In this document: positions 1-8,139 of the stretch, in pieces | Layout of the letters: each line of letters opens with the position of its first letter | Numbering within the stretch: position 1 is the stretch's first letter | NCBI GenBank assembly: GCA_964605775.1 | Contig: CAZSDU010000035.1 | Span: 1-23,084, forward strand | Length of the DNA stretch: 23,084 nucleotides | Direction of reading: 5' to 3' | DNA from: CAZSDU01 sp964605775 | GTDB taxonomy: Bacteria; Bacteroidota; Bacteroidia; Bacteroidales; FEN-979 | Program-made: the position numbers and the translations under genes | Notes under the pieces: model-generated | The model's database searches: none | What the model saw: only the letters and a program-made list of their open reading frames with translations | What the model was told of the DNA's origin: nothing

Positions 1-1338
1 TGCCGGACGATCAGGGTGGAGAAGCCGGCCGAGCGGTATGATGTACCGGAATATTATCCGCAGTACTCGAATATCAATATTTCCCTGGAAGTGAGTATGG
101 AACAGCTGAAAAAGCTGGTGAATAAAAGGCTTACAGGTCAGCTCTATGCCGATACCAGCTTTGAGGATAACGACAGGGATAACCTGATGCTGTTTGCTTC
201 CAGAACGGACAGCATCCTTGTAGGATTCGAAAATAATTTCCTGACCTATCGTGTACCGCTGAAGATCTACCTGAAGAAACGCTTTGGAGTTCAGCTACTC
301 GGCATGGACATCGGCGACATCAAAGATGCGAATGCAGAGGTGGCACTCAGGTTCAAAACAAAACTGAACATCAACAGGAACTGGAGCCTCTCTACCCTGA
401 CACTGCCTGATGGCTATGAATGGATCAGCATACCGAAAGTTTCCTTTGCCGGGTTTCAGCTGCCACTACCGGTAATTTCGGATATCCTGCTGAATGGCAG
501 CCTGAGTGATATTGCCAGAGGGATTGATAAATCCCTGAAGTCGGCGGTGGACTTGAGGAAGATCATGGGAGATGCCTGGACTGCCATGCAGAAGCCTTTC
601 CTGATTTCACCCGGGGATTCGCTTTGGCTTAAACTGAGCCCCGCCCAGCTGAGTTCATTACCGGTACAGGGAAAGGGTGGGAGCATGCTGACTTCGCTCG
701 GACTTAAGGCGCTGGTCGAGTTGTATTATGGACAGGAACCTGTCTTTACCATGAACCCTGAACTTCCTCCCCTCAGGATCACCTCAGCCCTGCCTGAGCA
801 GTTCAGCATCAACCTCTCCCTCGATATTCCTCTTTCTTATATCAATTCGCTCGCGCAGACAAGCATGCGGGACTACACCCTGGCTTATAAGAATTACAGG
901 GTGATCGTCAGGGATATCACGATTTACGGGCAGGGAGATAAGCTCATCGTGGCACTGCCGGTGGAGGGAACCGTGAAAGGCACAATCTACCTGGCGGGAG
1001 TTCCCGTTTTCAACAAGGATTCCCTAACCATTGAGATGGACAACCTTGATTTTTCAGTAGCTACGAAGAATGTGGCCGTAAAAACGGCCTCCTGGCTGTT
1101 TTATTCAGGACTGATACAGAAACTCCGGGCGGAACTTGTCTTCCCGGTGGGCGAACAGCTTCGGTCGGCCCGTGAATCGGTGACTGCCACGCTTCGTGAG
1201 AACCGGTCAATAGAAAATTTCAGGATTAACGGACAGATTGACAGGCTTGACCCTGAAAAGATCCGGATCACCCCAGGTTCGGTGAAGGCGTTTTTCGTAT
1301 TTGAAGGAAAGGTAAAGGTGAGCTTGAATGTTGATTAG
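1..1338 (+). CDS. DUF4403 family protein, probable lipoprotein (5' end missing)
   Basis: This reading frame is open from the first base of the window, so the N terminus is missing. It reads Cys-Arg-Thr-Ile-Arg before the GTG at 16, which is the first start-like codon. I think the GTG is internal and that codon 1 (tgc) is the lipobox cysteine, because members of this family are usually lipoproteins of similar size with only a signal peptide before this point. About 445 residues are visible, with alternating beta-rich segments (for example INISLEVSMEQLKKLVNKRL and RFKTKLNINRNWSL), which match DUF4403. The family has no assigned biochemical role. No membrane segment or catalytic motif is visible. 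It converges with the aminotransferase gene downstream, leaving 11 bases between the stops and no obvious terminator hairpin. Family call is from memory of the pattern; function is unknown. Confidence 0.8.
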   Translation, partial: CRTIRVEKPAERYDVPEYYPQYSNINISLEVSMEQLKKLVNKRLTGQLYADTSFEDNDRDNLMLFASRTDSILVGFENNFLTYRVPLKIYLKKRFGVQLLGMDIGDIKDANAEVALRFKTKLNINRNWSLSTLTLPDGYEWISIPKVSFAGFQLPLPVISDILLNGSLSDIARGIDKSLKSAVDLRKIMGDAWTAMQKPFLISPGDSLWLKLSPAQLSSLPVQGKGGSMLTSLGLKALVELYYGQEPVFTMNPELPPLRITSALPEQFSINLSLDIPLSYINSLAQTSMRDYTLAYKNYRVIVRDITIYGQGDKLIVALPVEGTVKGTIYLAGVPVFNKDSLTIEMDNLDFSVATKNVAVKTASWLFYSGLIQKLRAELVFPVGEQLRSARESVTATLRENRSIENFRINGQIDRLDPEKIRITPGSVKAFFVFEGKVKVSLNVD

Positions 1339-1349
1339 AAGCAGGTAGC

Positions 1350-3287
1350 CTAAGAATAAACCCTCAAAGATGCAGCTTCAACGAAATCCTTCATCTGCTG
1401 TTTCACTTTTGCCCTGGGAAGCAGGGATATCCCTTTCTCCTTGAGAGCGGTATGTGTTCCGGCTGAATTCACCCGGGGTTTTCCGGCGATATTCCCCAGC
1501 ACACGAAGGAGGGTGTCAATATCTTCCTGGGTGTTTTCAATGCCCAGGCTGATGCGTAAAAGTCCCGGAAGATTGATCTTCGGGAACAGGGTCACGATGA
1601 TGCGCTGGAAATTTTCCATTGCAGGCGGAAGATGCAAGAGGTGTTTGATGATCAGATGAGCGCAGTGGCAGCCTGCCCGAACGCCGATCCCTCCCCGCAG
1701 GGCCAGTTCGCTGGCAAGCCGGTTTGCCATCATGCCCTTCAGGTTAAATAAAACGACTCCCCCTTTTTTGGTGAAGCGGGCTGAGTTGGGATCACTGATC
1801 CCGAAAATCCTGAGTCCGGGAATTTGCGCCAGTCCCGACAAGGCATACCGTGTCAGGGACTGTTCTTCCTCACGGATCAGGTCAGTTCCGATCCGTTGTA
1901 ACAGCAGCATCGCCTTTCCCATGGCAGCAATTCCTCCTGCATTTTCCTCTCCGGAAGCTCGTATCAGTTCCGTTTCCCGGGAAATGAACCCAGGCAGTTC
2001 TTTTTTAATAACAAGCGCGCCGGTACCGAATGGTGCGTACATTTTATGTGCGGAGAAGACCAGATAGTCGAACCCGCCGGCCTTCATGTCAACTTTGCGG
2101 TGGGCCACCATCTGTGCGGCATCCACAAGCAGTCGTGCGCCGTACCGGTGGACAATGCTGCTGATTTCTTCCAGGTTGTTAAAAGTGCCAAGTACGTTTG
2201 AAGCTCCGCTCACGGCCACCAGCCTGATCCTCTTTTTTCCGTGCAGGCCTTCCTGGTTGTAAGCGCTCAGTGTGGCCTCAAGCTCCTTAATGTCCAACAC
2301 GCCTTCATCGTCAACGCCAAGCCTGATCAGTGAAAACCCGGCTTGCATGCGCCATGGCAACTCGTTGGAGGAATGTTCGGAAAGGGTGTTGAGTATGACT
2401 GTTTCGGTATCCCCGAAGGATTCATGGCTGAGCTTATCAGCAGCCAGGTTAATGGCTTCGGTGGTATTGGAAGTGAAGATCAGGTCATACTCATCCTGAG
2501 GAGCGCTCAGAAACCTGGCGCAAATGGATCTGACTTCATGAATGAGCTCCTGCTGTACCTTCAAAGGTTGCCGCCACGTTTTGCATACAGCCTCCCATAC
2601 CGGGGTAAATGTGGGCGTGCTGGCAGCATTATCAAGGTTGATAAAAGACCGTATGCCTTCCATGGTAGGCACAAGGATATCACGTCCGATCAGGGTCTGC
2701 CGGAGTCGGTCGATCAGCTCATGTCCTGAATATCCTTCCAGGTCATCATGATACAGTATCTTTTCGGCGGAAAGTTTTCCACCTGTATGATCCGTGAAAT
2801 TTATTTTTCCGTGTTGACGGATCATCCTGAGTGCTCTGGCAAAGGCGATGATATTGATGATGGCCGGGGTGCCGGCTTCGAAACGGTCCGGTGCATCATC
2901 CCAGATCACCCAGCCGGGAGCAATGAGCTTTGCCGTCCCTCCGCCGCTCTGGTATGGAGCGCCCCCGGGAAGGGCTTTCCGTTTCACTGCCAGGGCGCTT
3001 ACACCTAAACACAGTCCTGTATCATGGCCGGATATGATGGTATAGCTTCCGGGTTCAAGTTTGGTTTCGAGTTCTGATGCCCTGGCAGGAGTGCAGAAGA
3101 TGACGATGTATCCGCGTTTGTCCAGATCCAGGTACTCCAGTACGATATCCCTGGCCTGTTCGAATAAATGAGTGGTGGTCATCGAGTAATGCCCGCTGCC
3201 CCGGTGAACATTTGAATAGGTTTCCAAAGCTGCACGGACACCCCGTTCCAGCCCGGTAAACCCTTCTGCATTGATAAATGAAGTCAT
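1350..3287 (-). CDS. Class V aminotransferase / cysteine-desulfurase-like PLP enzyme with a degenerate second copy at the N terminus
   Basis: Residues about 212-600 form a complete SufS-like fold: INLDNAAST (216-224), SNTTEAIN (273-280), His305 in the position that stacks on the PLP ring, Asp389 in LLVDAAQ, the PLP lysine Lys415 in FSAHK, and VRAGCHCAH with Cys542 where SufS has its catalytic cysteine. This suggests a cysteine desulfurase or selenocysteine-lyase-like activity on PLP, in the cytoplasm since no signal peptide is present. At 645 residues it is about 230 longer than SufS. The extra N-terminal part (1-170) resembles the same fold, but the lysine position holds Asp89 (SGHD against SAHK) and the central segment is deleted. 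A 40-residue C-terminal tail has no clear match. It starts at ATG 34 bases after the isochorismatase gene and is probably co-transcribed with it. No SufBCD or IscU partner is nearby, so the sulfur acceptor is unknown. Confidence 0.85.
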   Translation of the reverse strand: MTSFINAEGFTGLERGVRAALETYSNVHRGSGHYSMTTTHLFEQARDIVLEYLDLDKRGYIVIFCTPARASELETKLEPGSYTIISGHDTGLCLGVSALAVKRKALPGGAPYQSGGGTAKLIAPGWVIWDDAPDRFEAGTPAIINIIAFARALRMIRQHGKINFTDHTGGKLSAEKILYHDDLEGYSGHELIDRLRQTLIGRDILVPTMEGIRSFINLDNAASTPTFTPVWEAVCKTWRQPLKVQQELIHEVRSICARFLSAPQDEYDLIFTSNTTEAINLAADKLSHESFGDTETVILNTLSEHSSNELPWRMQAGFSLIRLGVDDEGVLDIKELEATLSAYNQEGLHGKKRIRLVAVSGASNVLGTFNNLEEISSIVHRYGARLLVDAAQMVAHRKVDMKAGGFDYLVFSAHKMYAPFGTGALVIKKELPGFISRETELIRASGEENAGGIAAMGKAMLLLQRIGTDLIREEEQSLTRYALSGLAQIPGLRIFGISDPNSARFTKKGGVVLFNLKGMMANRLASELALRGGIGVRAGCHCAHLIIKHLLHLPPAMENFQRIIVTLFPKINLPGLLRISLGIENTQEDIDTLLRVLGNIAGKPRVNSAGTHTALKEKGISLLPRAKVKQQMKDFVEAASLRVYS

Positions 3288-3321
3288 TTTTTAATAATTA
3301 ATTTTTGCGAATCTGACAAGC

Positions 3322-3915
3322 TCATTTACCCGCATTTTCCAGCAGCAGTTGCACCACTTCATAAGATACTGCATCGAAAATCTGTTCAATGTTCTTCGTA
3401 TTCCCGGAGTCGGGGCTGATGATGGCGTTTTTCACCATGAAGGCCTTATAGTCATGGTTTTGTGCTCCGATCCAGGTGGCAAGTACACACCCGGTCGCAC
3501 TCAGTCCGCAAAGGAAAAGGGTATTGCTGCCCGTAGCTTTGATGACCTTGTCGAGATCGGTTTTGTTAAAGCCGTCGGGGTAAGTTTTGATCACCTTAGG
3601 ATCGCCGGGTAATATTTTCACCGTTTCGGGAAATTCAAATCCTTCGGTGCCTGGTGTGATGCCATACTCCTCGCTGGAATGGTAAACCCGTATGACAGGA
3701 TAGCCGTTTTTGCGGAAGAGTCCGATCATGGCGTTGATATACTCCATGGCCATCGCTTTATCCGATGACATCATCGGCAGAAAGGCTTTCTGGATGTCGA
3801 TCACCAGCAGGGCGGGTTTGATCGGTTCTTTAGGTTTTTCGCTTTTATCCTGGGAAAAGGATGGAAAGGCAATAATCATCAGCAGGATGGACAGAATAGT
3901 GATTAATTTTTTCAT
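3322..3915 (-). CDS. Exported isochorismatase-family cysteine hydrolase
   Basis: A 197-residue protein with a signal peptide (MKKLITILSILLMIIAFPSF, cleavage probably after FSQ) followed by a single isochorismatase-like hydrolase domain. The family's Asp-Lys-Cys triad is visible: Asp40 in LLVIDIQKAF, Lys110 in KVIKTYPDGF and Cys143 in SATGCV. Members hydrolyse nicotinamide, N-carbamoyl amides or isochorismate; the substrate here cannot be read from sequence. A Sec-exported copy is less usual than the cytoplasmic forms, and it should work in the periplasm. The short Lys-Pro-rich linker at about 24-34 separates the signal from the fold. The gene heads a two-gene unit with the PLP enzyme downstream and has the best promoter -7 box in the window just upstream. 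Confidence 0.85.
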   Translation of the reverse strand: MKKLITILSILLMIIAFPSFSQDKSEKPKEPIKPALLVIDIQKAFLPMMSSDKAMAMEYINAMIGLFRKNGYPVIRVYHSSEEYGITPGTEGFEFPETVKILPGDPKVIKTYPDGFNKTDLDKVIKATGSNTLFLCGLSATGCVLATWIGAQNHDYKAFMVKNAIISPDSGNTKNIEQIFDAVSYEVVQLLLENAGK

Positions 3916-3950
3916 GATTTTAGGTTATTGGTTAATTTTTTCAATCACCA

Positions 3951-3958
3951 CAAATATA
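3951..3958 (-). promoter_or_regulatory. Bacteroidota-type -7 promoter box
   Basis: On the minus strand this reads TATATTTG, an exact match to the TAnnTTTG -7 consensus known for the Bacteroidota primary sigma factor. Its final G lies 36 bases before the isochorismatase ATG, giving a leader of roughly 30 nt. The -33 element (TTTG) is not well conserved; an AT-rich TTTTAAA sits near the expected place. The similar spacing at the two T9SS paralogs supports the call. Confidence 0.6.
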
Positions 3959-4017
3959 ATACATCCGCAAGGGTTTTTAAAACATAGCCCATCGGCTGTC
4001 GCGGATTTCCTCTCCGG

Positions 4018-5448
4018 TCATAGTGTTTTATTGTTCAACATTATCTTCCTGACGATTATTTCATGATCATGCTGCAGTTTCAAAATATATAACCCTCCCG
4101 GCTTGCCGGTTAAATCAATGCTTGTCTCTTTTTCAAACGATTTCTGCAGAATAAGCCTGCCTTCCGGATTTCTTATTTCTATGGTAATCGATTGATTCGT
4201 GAATTTATCGGTGGATAGATGTATCATGCCGCTTGTGGGATTGGGAAAGATCATAACACCTTCCCGTTTCCCGTTTATCTGATCAATGGAAACGGGATTG
4301 TTTACCATGATCTTAAAGTTTGTTGAGGCCGCGGCTCCGGCCGTGTCGGTTGCCGTAACTTTGATATTCAAAGTTTCTATGATTAAAGGGGTGCCTGTAA
4401 ATGTTCCTGTTATCGTATCAAAAGATAACCATGCGGGCAAAGGGCTTCCATTGGTAAGTTTTGCATGATAGGTGAGTGTGTTATTGCCATCATCATCGAT
4501 AAAGGTGCTGTCGGGAATAGTAAAAGTGAACAACTCTCCCTTGATGGCAGTCTGATCGGGAATCGGGTTTTTTACATAGGGAACATAATTAGTGTATCTG
4601 AGACTATCCATGAGACTGTCAACCCGAACCCAGTAAACATAAGTGTCGGAATAATCTGGCTGAGTCCCGGTTGTGTAAAACAGATATTTACTATCGGAAG
4701 TAACAAAGGGTCCCCACATTCCCAGGCCAAAGTTAATCTGTGAACCCAGACTTTTGGGATTGGTCCAGCTGCCATCATTTTTATGATAACTTATTTTCAA
4801 ACCATTTTTAGCCAGTATCATATAAGTTTCATCTCTTGAAATAAAGAAATCAAGATTATCTCCGATGGAATTTAATGGAAGTCCCAGGCTTATAGCGCTT
4901 GTATCATTTCCATTGATCAATAACCGGCACCAGTCGGCTGCGCCAATACCGGGATTGGAAATGGAGGAAATATAATAGTTGCCACTGTTGGTAACCTGCA
5001 AGTAATGGGCCGAATTAAGGCTGGCTAATAGTCTTTGGGGACTGTTCCAATTTGTACCATTTCTGACAGCATAGTATGATTCATAAATCGAACTATTGTT
5101 TTGAAAATACATGGTATCACTACTGACTGATAAAGCGGGAGCCAGGTAAGATGGAAACAAGTTGGACGGACCAGTCCAATGCCCACCGGAATATTTATAG
5201 CACTTCAGCGTATCGCCGGAAGTGGGATAATAATCATGCACTTCTGAATAGTAAATTTCTTTGTTATCGTCGGAAATTGCGATTCTTTCGGCAGAGAATG
5301 ATCCGGAATTAACAGAAAGGGGAAATATTACCGGTGTACTACCCGGAGGTGTCTGACCAAGATACAGACTGTCGGGGGGTATCGGTTGTGCCATTGCAAA
5401 ACTTCCTGTCAGGAAGATCAGAATGGAGGTCAATAATATCGTTTTCAT
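4018..5448 (-). CDS. T9SS-secreted PD40-type propeller protein with Ig-like domain (paralog 1)
   Basis: A 476-residue secreted protein. I chose the ATG at 5448 because it begins a normal signal peptide (MKTILLTSILIFLTG..AMAQ); the 16 codons upstream belong to the conserved leader. Residues about 25-295 have TolB/PD40-like beta-propeller repeats (for example PFVTSDSKYLFYTTG). Residues about 300-395 form a cadherin/putative-Ig domain (PDQTAIKGELF..LPAWLSFD..GTFTGTPL..VTATDTAGA). The last 70 residues are a type A T9SS sorting domain (IFPNPTSGMIHLS..GLYILKLQ). The mature protein is therefore probably released or anchored at the cell surface by the type IX system. There is no visible catalytic site, so a binding or structural role is likely. 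It is a paralog of the gene at 8139-6706: the N-terminal parts have drifted far apart but the Ig part is almost identical in DNA. Confidence 0.85.
   Translation of the reverse strand: MKTILLTSILIFLTGSFAMAQPIPPDSLYLGQTPPGSTPVIFPLSVNSGSFSAERIAISDDNKEIYYSEVHDYYPTSGDTLKCYKYSGGHWTGPSNLFPSYLAPALSVSSDTMYFQNNSSIYESYYAVRNGTNWNSPQRLLASLNSAHYLQVTNSGNYYISSISNPGIGAADWCRLLINGNDTSAISLGLPLNSIGDNLDFFISRDETYMILAKNGLKISYHKNDGSWTNPKSLGSQINFGLGMWGPFVTSDSKYLFYTTGTQPDYSDTYVYWVRVDSLMDSLRYTNYVPYVKNPIPDQTAIKGELFTFTIPDSTFIDDDGNNTLTYHAKLTNGSPLPAWLSFDTITGTFTGTPLIIETLNIKVTATDTAGAAASTNFKIMVNNPVSIDQINGKREGVMIFPNPTSGMIHLSTDKFTNQSITIEIRNPEGRLILQKSFEKETSIDLTGKPGGLYILKLQHDHEIIVRKIMLNNKTL
4291..4570 (-). repeat. Near-identical Ig-domain block, copy 1
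   Basis: This block aligns without gaps to 6967-7246 at a constant offset of 2676 bases. By hand I count about 19 mismatches in 280 positions, roughly 93% identity, including many silent sites. Weaker similarity extends to about 4269 on one side and 4600 on the other. It encodes the cadherin/Ig-like domain of the propeller protein. Confidence 0.85.
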
Positions 5449-5544
5449 GGGGCAAAAGATTATTGGTTGATAATTTTTTGCACAAAATAACAGCAAAGTA
5501 TTTCTCTAATCGACCTTCTGCAGGTTAACGGACTGTTTTTATTC
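5449..5544 (-). promoter_or_regulatory. Conserved leader/promoter region of T9SS paralog 1
   Basis: These roughly 96 bases align with 8140-8238 upstream of the second paralog. Shared elements, read toward the gene, are GAATAAAAA at the far edge, an (im)perfect ACCT..AGGT palindrome (5513-5525), GTTATTTTGTGC with a -7-like TTATTTTG (5483-5490, final G 35 bases before the ATG), and an inverted repeat directly before the start. The inverted repeat here is 5452-5463 with 5470-5481: 12-base arms, one mismatch, 6-base loop. It ends 4 bases from the ATG. The AACCAAT element lies in the loop and arm. Confidence 0.55.
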
Positions 5545-5552
5545 CATTGATC

Positions 5553-6635
5553 TTATTTGCCGTTCAGATCAAACTTCCAGATGCAATTCGTCCAGGTGCT
5601 GTCCGGTTCAGCATATTTCAATGTTACCGGAAAATCAGGTGACTTAGTCTGGCCGGCGAGAATCAGGTTTTCCGCATCCCCGACAAAGACAGAATTGACC
5701 TGATCCGTTGAATCCCCTCCGATAAAGGTTGAATAATCAATCATAGAGAGATCTTTACTGATGATCGTCAAAAAACCATCCTGCTTCCCGGCCATGGATT
5801 TTTGATACGCGTTTTTTGTGACAGGAAAGTTGGCAGAATAGGTTTGACCCGCAAGAATAAGGCTTCCATCGTAGCCGAAAGAACATGATCTGACATAGTC
5901 CAAAGAATTTCCACCTAAATATGAAGAGTGAAAAACCTTATCAAGAGCTAATGACAAAGCTGTAATTGTAATGTCACCGGTTAACCATCTTTGGCTGCTG
6001 TCGGGCGGCGCTGAATTATCATACGCCTTTTGAATCGCTCCCGGTGTTACGGGAAAATCCTGTGACGTGGTTTTTCCAAATAAATACAAGGCATTTTTAT
6101 GGACTGCAACTCTTGTCCAGTGATCGGAGCCTGAACCTCCGAGGTAGGTGGAGGCAATATACCTGCAATCATTGGAGAATTTAATTATGTAATGATCATT
6201 GTCGCCATTATTTGTCTTTTGATAAGCATTTTTAGAAACCGGCAGATCACGCGAATCTGTGGTAAAGCCAACATACACATTGCCCGATTCATCCAGGGCC
6301 ATTTGAAGGCAATAGAACTCCGATCCCGAACCGCCGATATAGGTTGAGTAAATTAGTTCTCCCATGGGCGACAACTTCATTAAAAACGCATCGCCCCCGG
6401 TCACATCCTTATCCGTATACCCGCCGTAACTTTTTTGAAACGCATCGTTTGTCACCCTCAGACCCTCTCTTGTTCCTCCGGCAACAAATATATTTCCACT
6501 CTTATCAACCACCGAAGGAGTAGAAGTGTGCACTCCCCCGCTGGAAGCTAAAAAAGCTGAAAATTCTGCATCCTGGGCAAAGATATTGAATACGATCCCC
6601 GTAAAAAATGAAACACTCATCAAAAATGCTTTCAT
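5553..6635 (-). CDS. SBBP-type beta-propeller repeat protein, no sorting tail
   Basis: A 360-residue exported protein. The start is the ATG at 6635 (MKAFLMSVSFFTGIVFNIFAQ signal peptide); a TTG eight codons upstream is open but unlikely. It contains about five SBBP repeats, each with a YSTYIGG-like strand (STYIGG, STYLGG, SSYLGG, STFIGG), a DESGNVYV-like turn and an F/LPV..AYQK segment. Such propellers are usually secreted binding or adhesion modules with no enzymatic site. Two things are odd: a full SBBP propeller would need more blades, and the protein stops at KFDLNGK, where another repeat would normally start, without the T9SS tail that its neighbours carry. The stop falls 8 bases before the conserved leader of the downstream paralog, so the 3' end may have been lost. 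Confidence 0.8.
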   Translation of the reverse strand: MKAFLMSVSFFTGIVFNIFAQDAEFSAFLASSGGVHTSTPSVVDKSGNIFVAGGTREGLRVTNDAFQKSYGGYTDKDVTGGDAFLMKLSPMGELIYSTYIGGSGSEFYCLQMALDESGNVYVGFTTDSRDLPVSKNAYQKTNNGDNDHYIIKFSNDCRYIASTYLGGSGSDHWTRVAVHKNALYLFGKTTSQDFPVTPGAIQKAYDNSAPPDSSQRWLTGDITITALSLALDKVFHSSYLGGNSLDYVRSCSFGYDGSLILAGQTYSANFPVTKNAYQKSMAGKQDGFLTIISKDLSMIDYSTFIGGDSTDQVNSVFVGDAENLILAGQTKSPDFPVTLKYAEPDSTWTNCIWKFDLNGK

Positions 6636-6705
6636 GATATATTTTCTATTATTTTTCAATAAACAGATTCTTAATAGGCATGTCTTGGTCTGAGGAATGA
6701 AGTAC

Positions 6706-8139
6706 TTATTGAATGCAAATTTTATAGACTTTTATTTCATTATCCATGTGCAATTTTATACAATAAATTCCTTTCGGATGACCGGTCATATCAATACGAA
6801 TACTGTTTCTGAATGTATTTGTTTGTATGATCTTCCCCTGCAGATTGCAGACCTCCGCAATGGCGGTTTTTCCGGATATAGAATTCAGGGAAATATTGAT
6901 CCACCCGTTTGTCGGGTTGGGAAAAACCATGATACCGGAGCCTGTCCCGTTTATCCGGTCAATTGAAACAGGATTATTTACCATGATCTTAAAGTTTGTC
7001 GAGGCCGCGGCTCCGGCCGTGTCGGTTGCCGTAACCTTAATATTCAAAGTTTCTATGATTAAAGGGGTGCCTGTAAATGTTCCTGCTATCGTATCAAAAG
7101 ATAACCATGCCGGTAACGGATTTCCATTGGTAAGTTTTGCATGATAGGTGAGTGTGTTATTGCCATCATCATCAACGAATGTGCTGTCGGGAATGGTAAA
7201 AGCGAACAACTCTCCCTTGATGGCAGTCTGATCGGGAATCAGATTTAAAACATAGGGGATAAAATTGGTATATCTCAGGCTGTCGATAAAACCCGATCCA
7301 ACCCAATAAATATCATTGTTCGACACATAGGTCAGATACAAATTATCGTCGGTGATTTCTGATCCGCATTCATTGGTAGCGGTATTTATTATATTTCCAA
7401 GGTTCTTCGGATTAGTCCATGTACCGTCATTTTTTTTATAGGCAATATACAGATCGGTGCCTCCGAAACCACCTGACCGTGAAGAATTGAAAATAAAGTA
7501 GTCCTCGTCGGGCGATACAAAGGGATTGCCCCATGCCATGTTGGGATCGTTGAACAGGGCAGGCAGAATGATCCTTGGCAGGTAGTTGCCATTCTGGAAT
7601 TTCGAATAGCAGATTTTTCCGGCAACGTTTTCAAAATAGACAGAACTATCGGCCACCACACACGGATGATATTCATCCTGGTTAGTATTCAGAGGCGTTC
7701 CAAGGTTAATGGGTTCACTCCAGGCCGAACCGTTTTTCACACTGTAGCATAAATCAGAGCCTCCCAGCGGGTTGGGTGGATTATAGGCGTAATAATAAAC
7801 CCGTTGGCCGCCGGGTGAATAGATGGCCTCCTCGGCCGAACGGGTTGTTGAAAACGAAACCGTATCGGGGCTTGTCCAGTGGTTGTTTACATATTTCAGG
7901 ATCATCGTGCGTTTATATGGCCAGTTCCCCAGTGCAAACATCATTTCATCCCCGGCCGGTGAAATGGTAATACCATATTCCAATCTTCCGGGAACGGATA
8001 TGATTCCCGGGGCAAATATCTGGGGTATGTTACCCGGAGGCGTTTGCCCAAGATATAAACTGTCGGGAGGAATTGTTTGTGAATTTAAAATACTCCCGAA
8101 TAATAAAATCAGACTTGCTGTCAGTAACGATGTTTTCAT
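6706..8139 (-). CDS. T9SS-secreted PD40-type propeller protein with Ig-like domain (paralog 2)
   Basis: A 477-residue paralog of the protein at 5448-4018. The ATG at 8139 starts a signal peptide (MKTSLLTASLILLFGSILNSQ) followed by the same opening, IPPDSLYLGQTPPG. The propeller has clear PD40 strands (ISPAGDEMMFALG, YSPGGQRVYYYA, VSPDEDYFIFNSSRSGG). The Ig/cadherin-like domain follows (PDQTAIKGELFAF..LPAWLSFD) and then a T9SS type A tail (VFPNPTNGWINIS..GIYCIKLH). The family pattern suggests a cell-surface or released protein that senses or binds a polymer; the ligand is unknown. Compared with paralog 1 the propeller and sorting tail are diverged, while the Ig block is nearly identical. It is separated from the SBBP gene by 70 bases and has its own leader. 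Confidence 0.85.
   Translation of the reverse strand: MKTSLLTASLILLFGSILNSQTIPPDSLYLGQTPPGNIPQIFAPGIISVPGRLEYGITISPAGDEMMFALGNWPYKRTMILKYVNNHWTSPDTVSFSTTRSAEEAIYSPGGQRVYYYAYNPPNPLGGSDLCYSVKNGSAWSEPINLGTPLNTNQDEYHPCVVADSSVYFENVAGKICYSKFQNGNYLPRIILPALFNDPNMAWGNPFVSPDEDYFIFNSSRSGGFGGTDLYIAYKKNDGTWTNPKNLGNIINTATNECGSEITDDNLYLTYVSNNDIYWVGSGFIDSLRYTNFIPYVLNLIPDQTAIKGELFAFTIPDSTFVDDDGNNTLTYHAKLTNGNPLPAWLSFDTIAGTFTGTPLIIETLNIKVTATDTAGAAASTNFKIMVNNPVSIDRINGTGSGIMVFPNPTNGWINISLNSISGKTAIAEVCNLQGKIIQTNTFRNSIRIDMTGHPKGIYCIKLHMDNEIKVYKICIQ
6967..7246 (-). repeat. Near-identical Ig-domain block, copy 2
   Basis: Partner of 4291-4570: about 93% identical by hand count, without gaps, while the coding sequence on both sides is far more diverged. 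It encodes the Ig/cadherin-like domain of the second propeller protein. Confidence 0.85.

Noticed and set aside
2343..2729. 128-residue plus-strand open frame within the aminotransferase gene, and similar opposite-strand frames elsewhere
   Set aside because: They lie antisense to genes with clear family motifs, have no recognisable domain and no leader; they are shadows of high-GC third positions.
6636..6705. Promoter for the SBBP gene
   Set aside because: No TAnnTTTG box or AACCAAT element is found in the 70-base gap, so no site can be supported.
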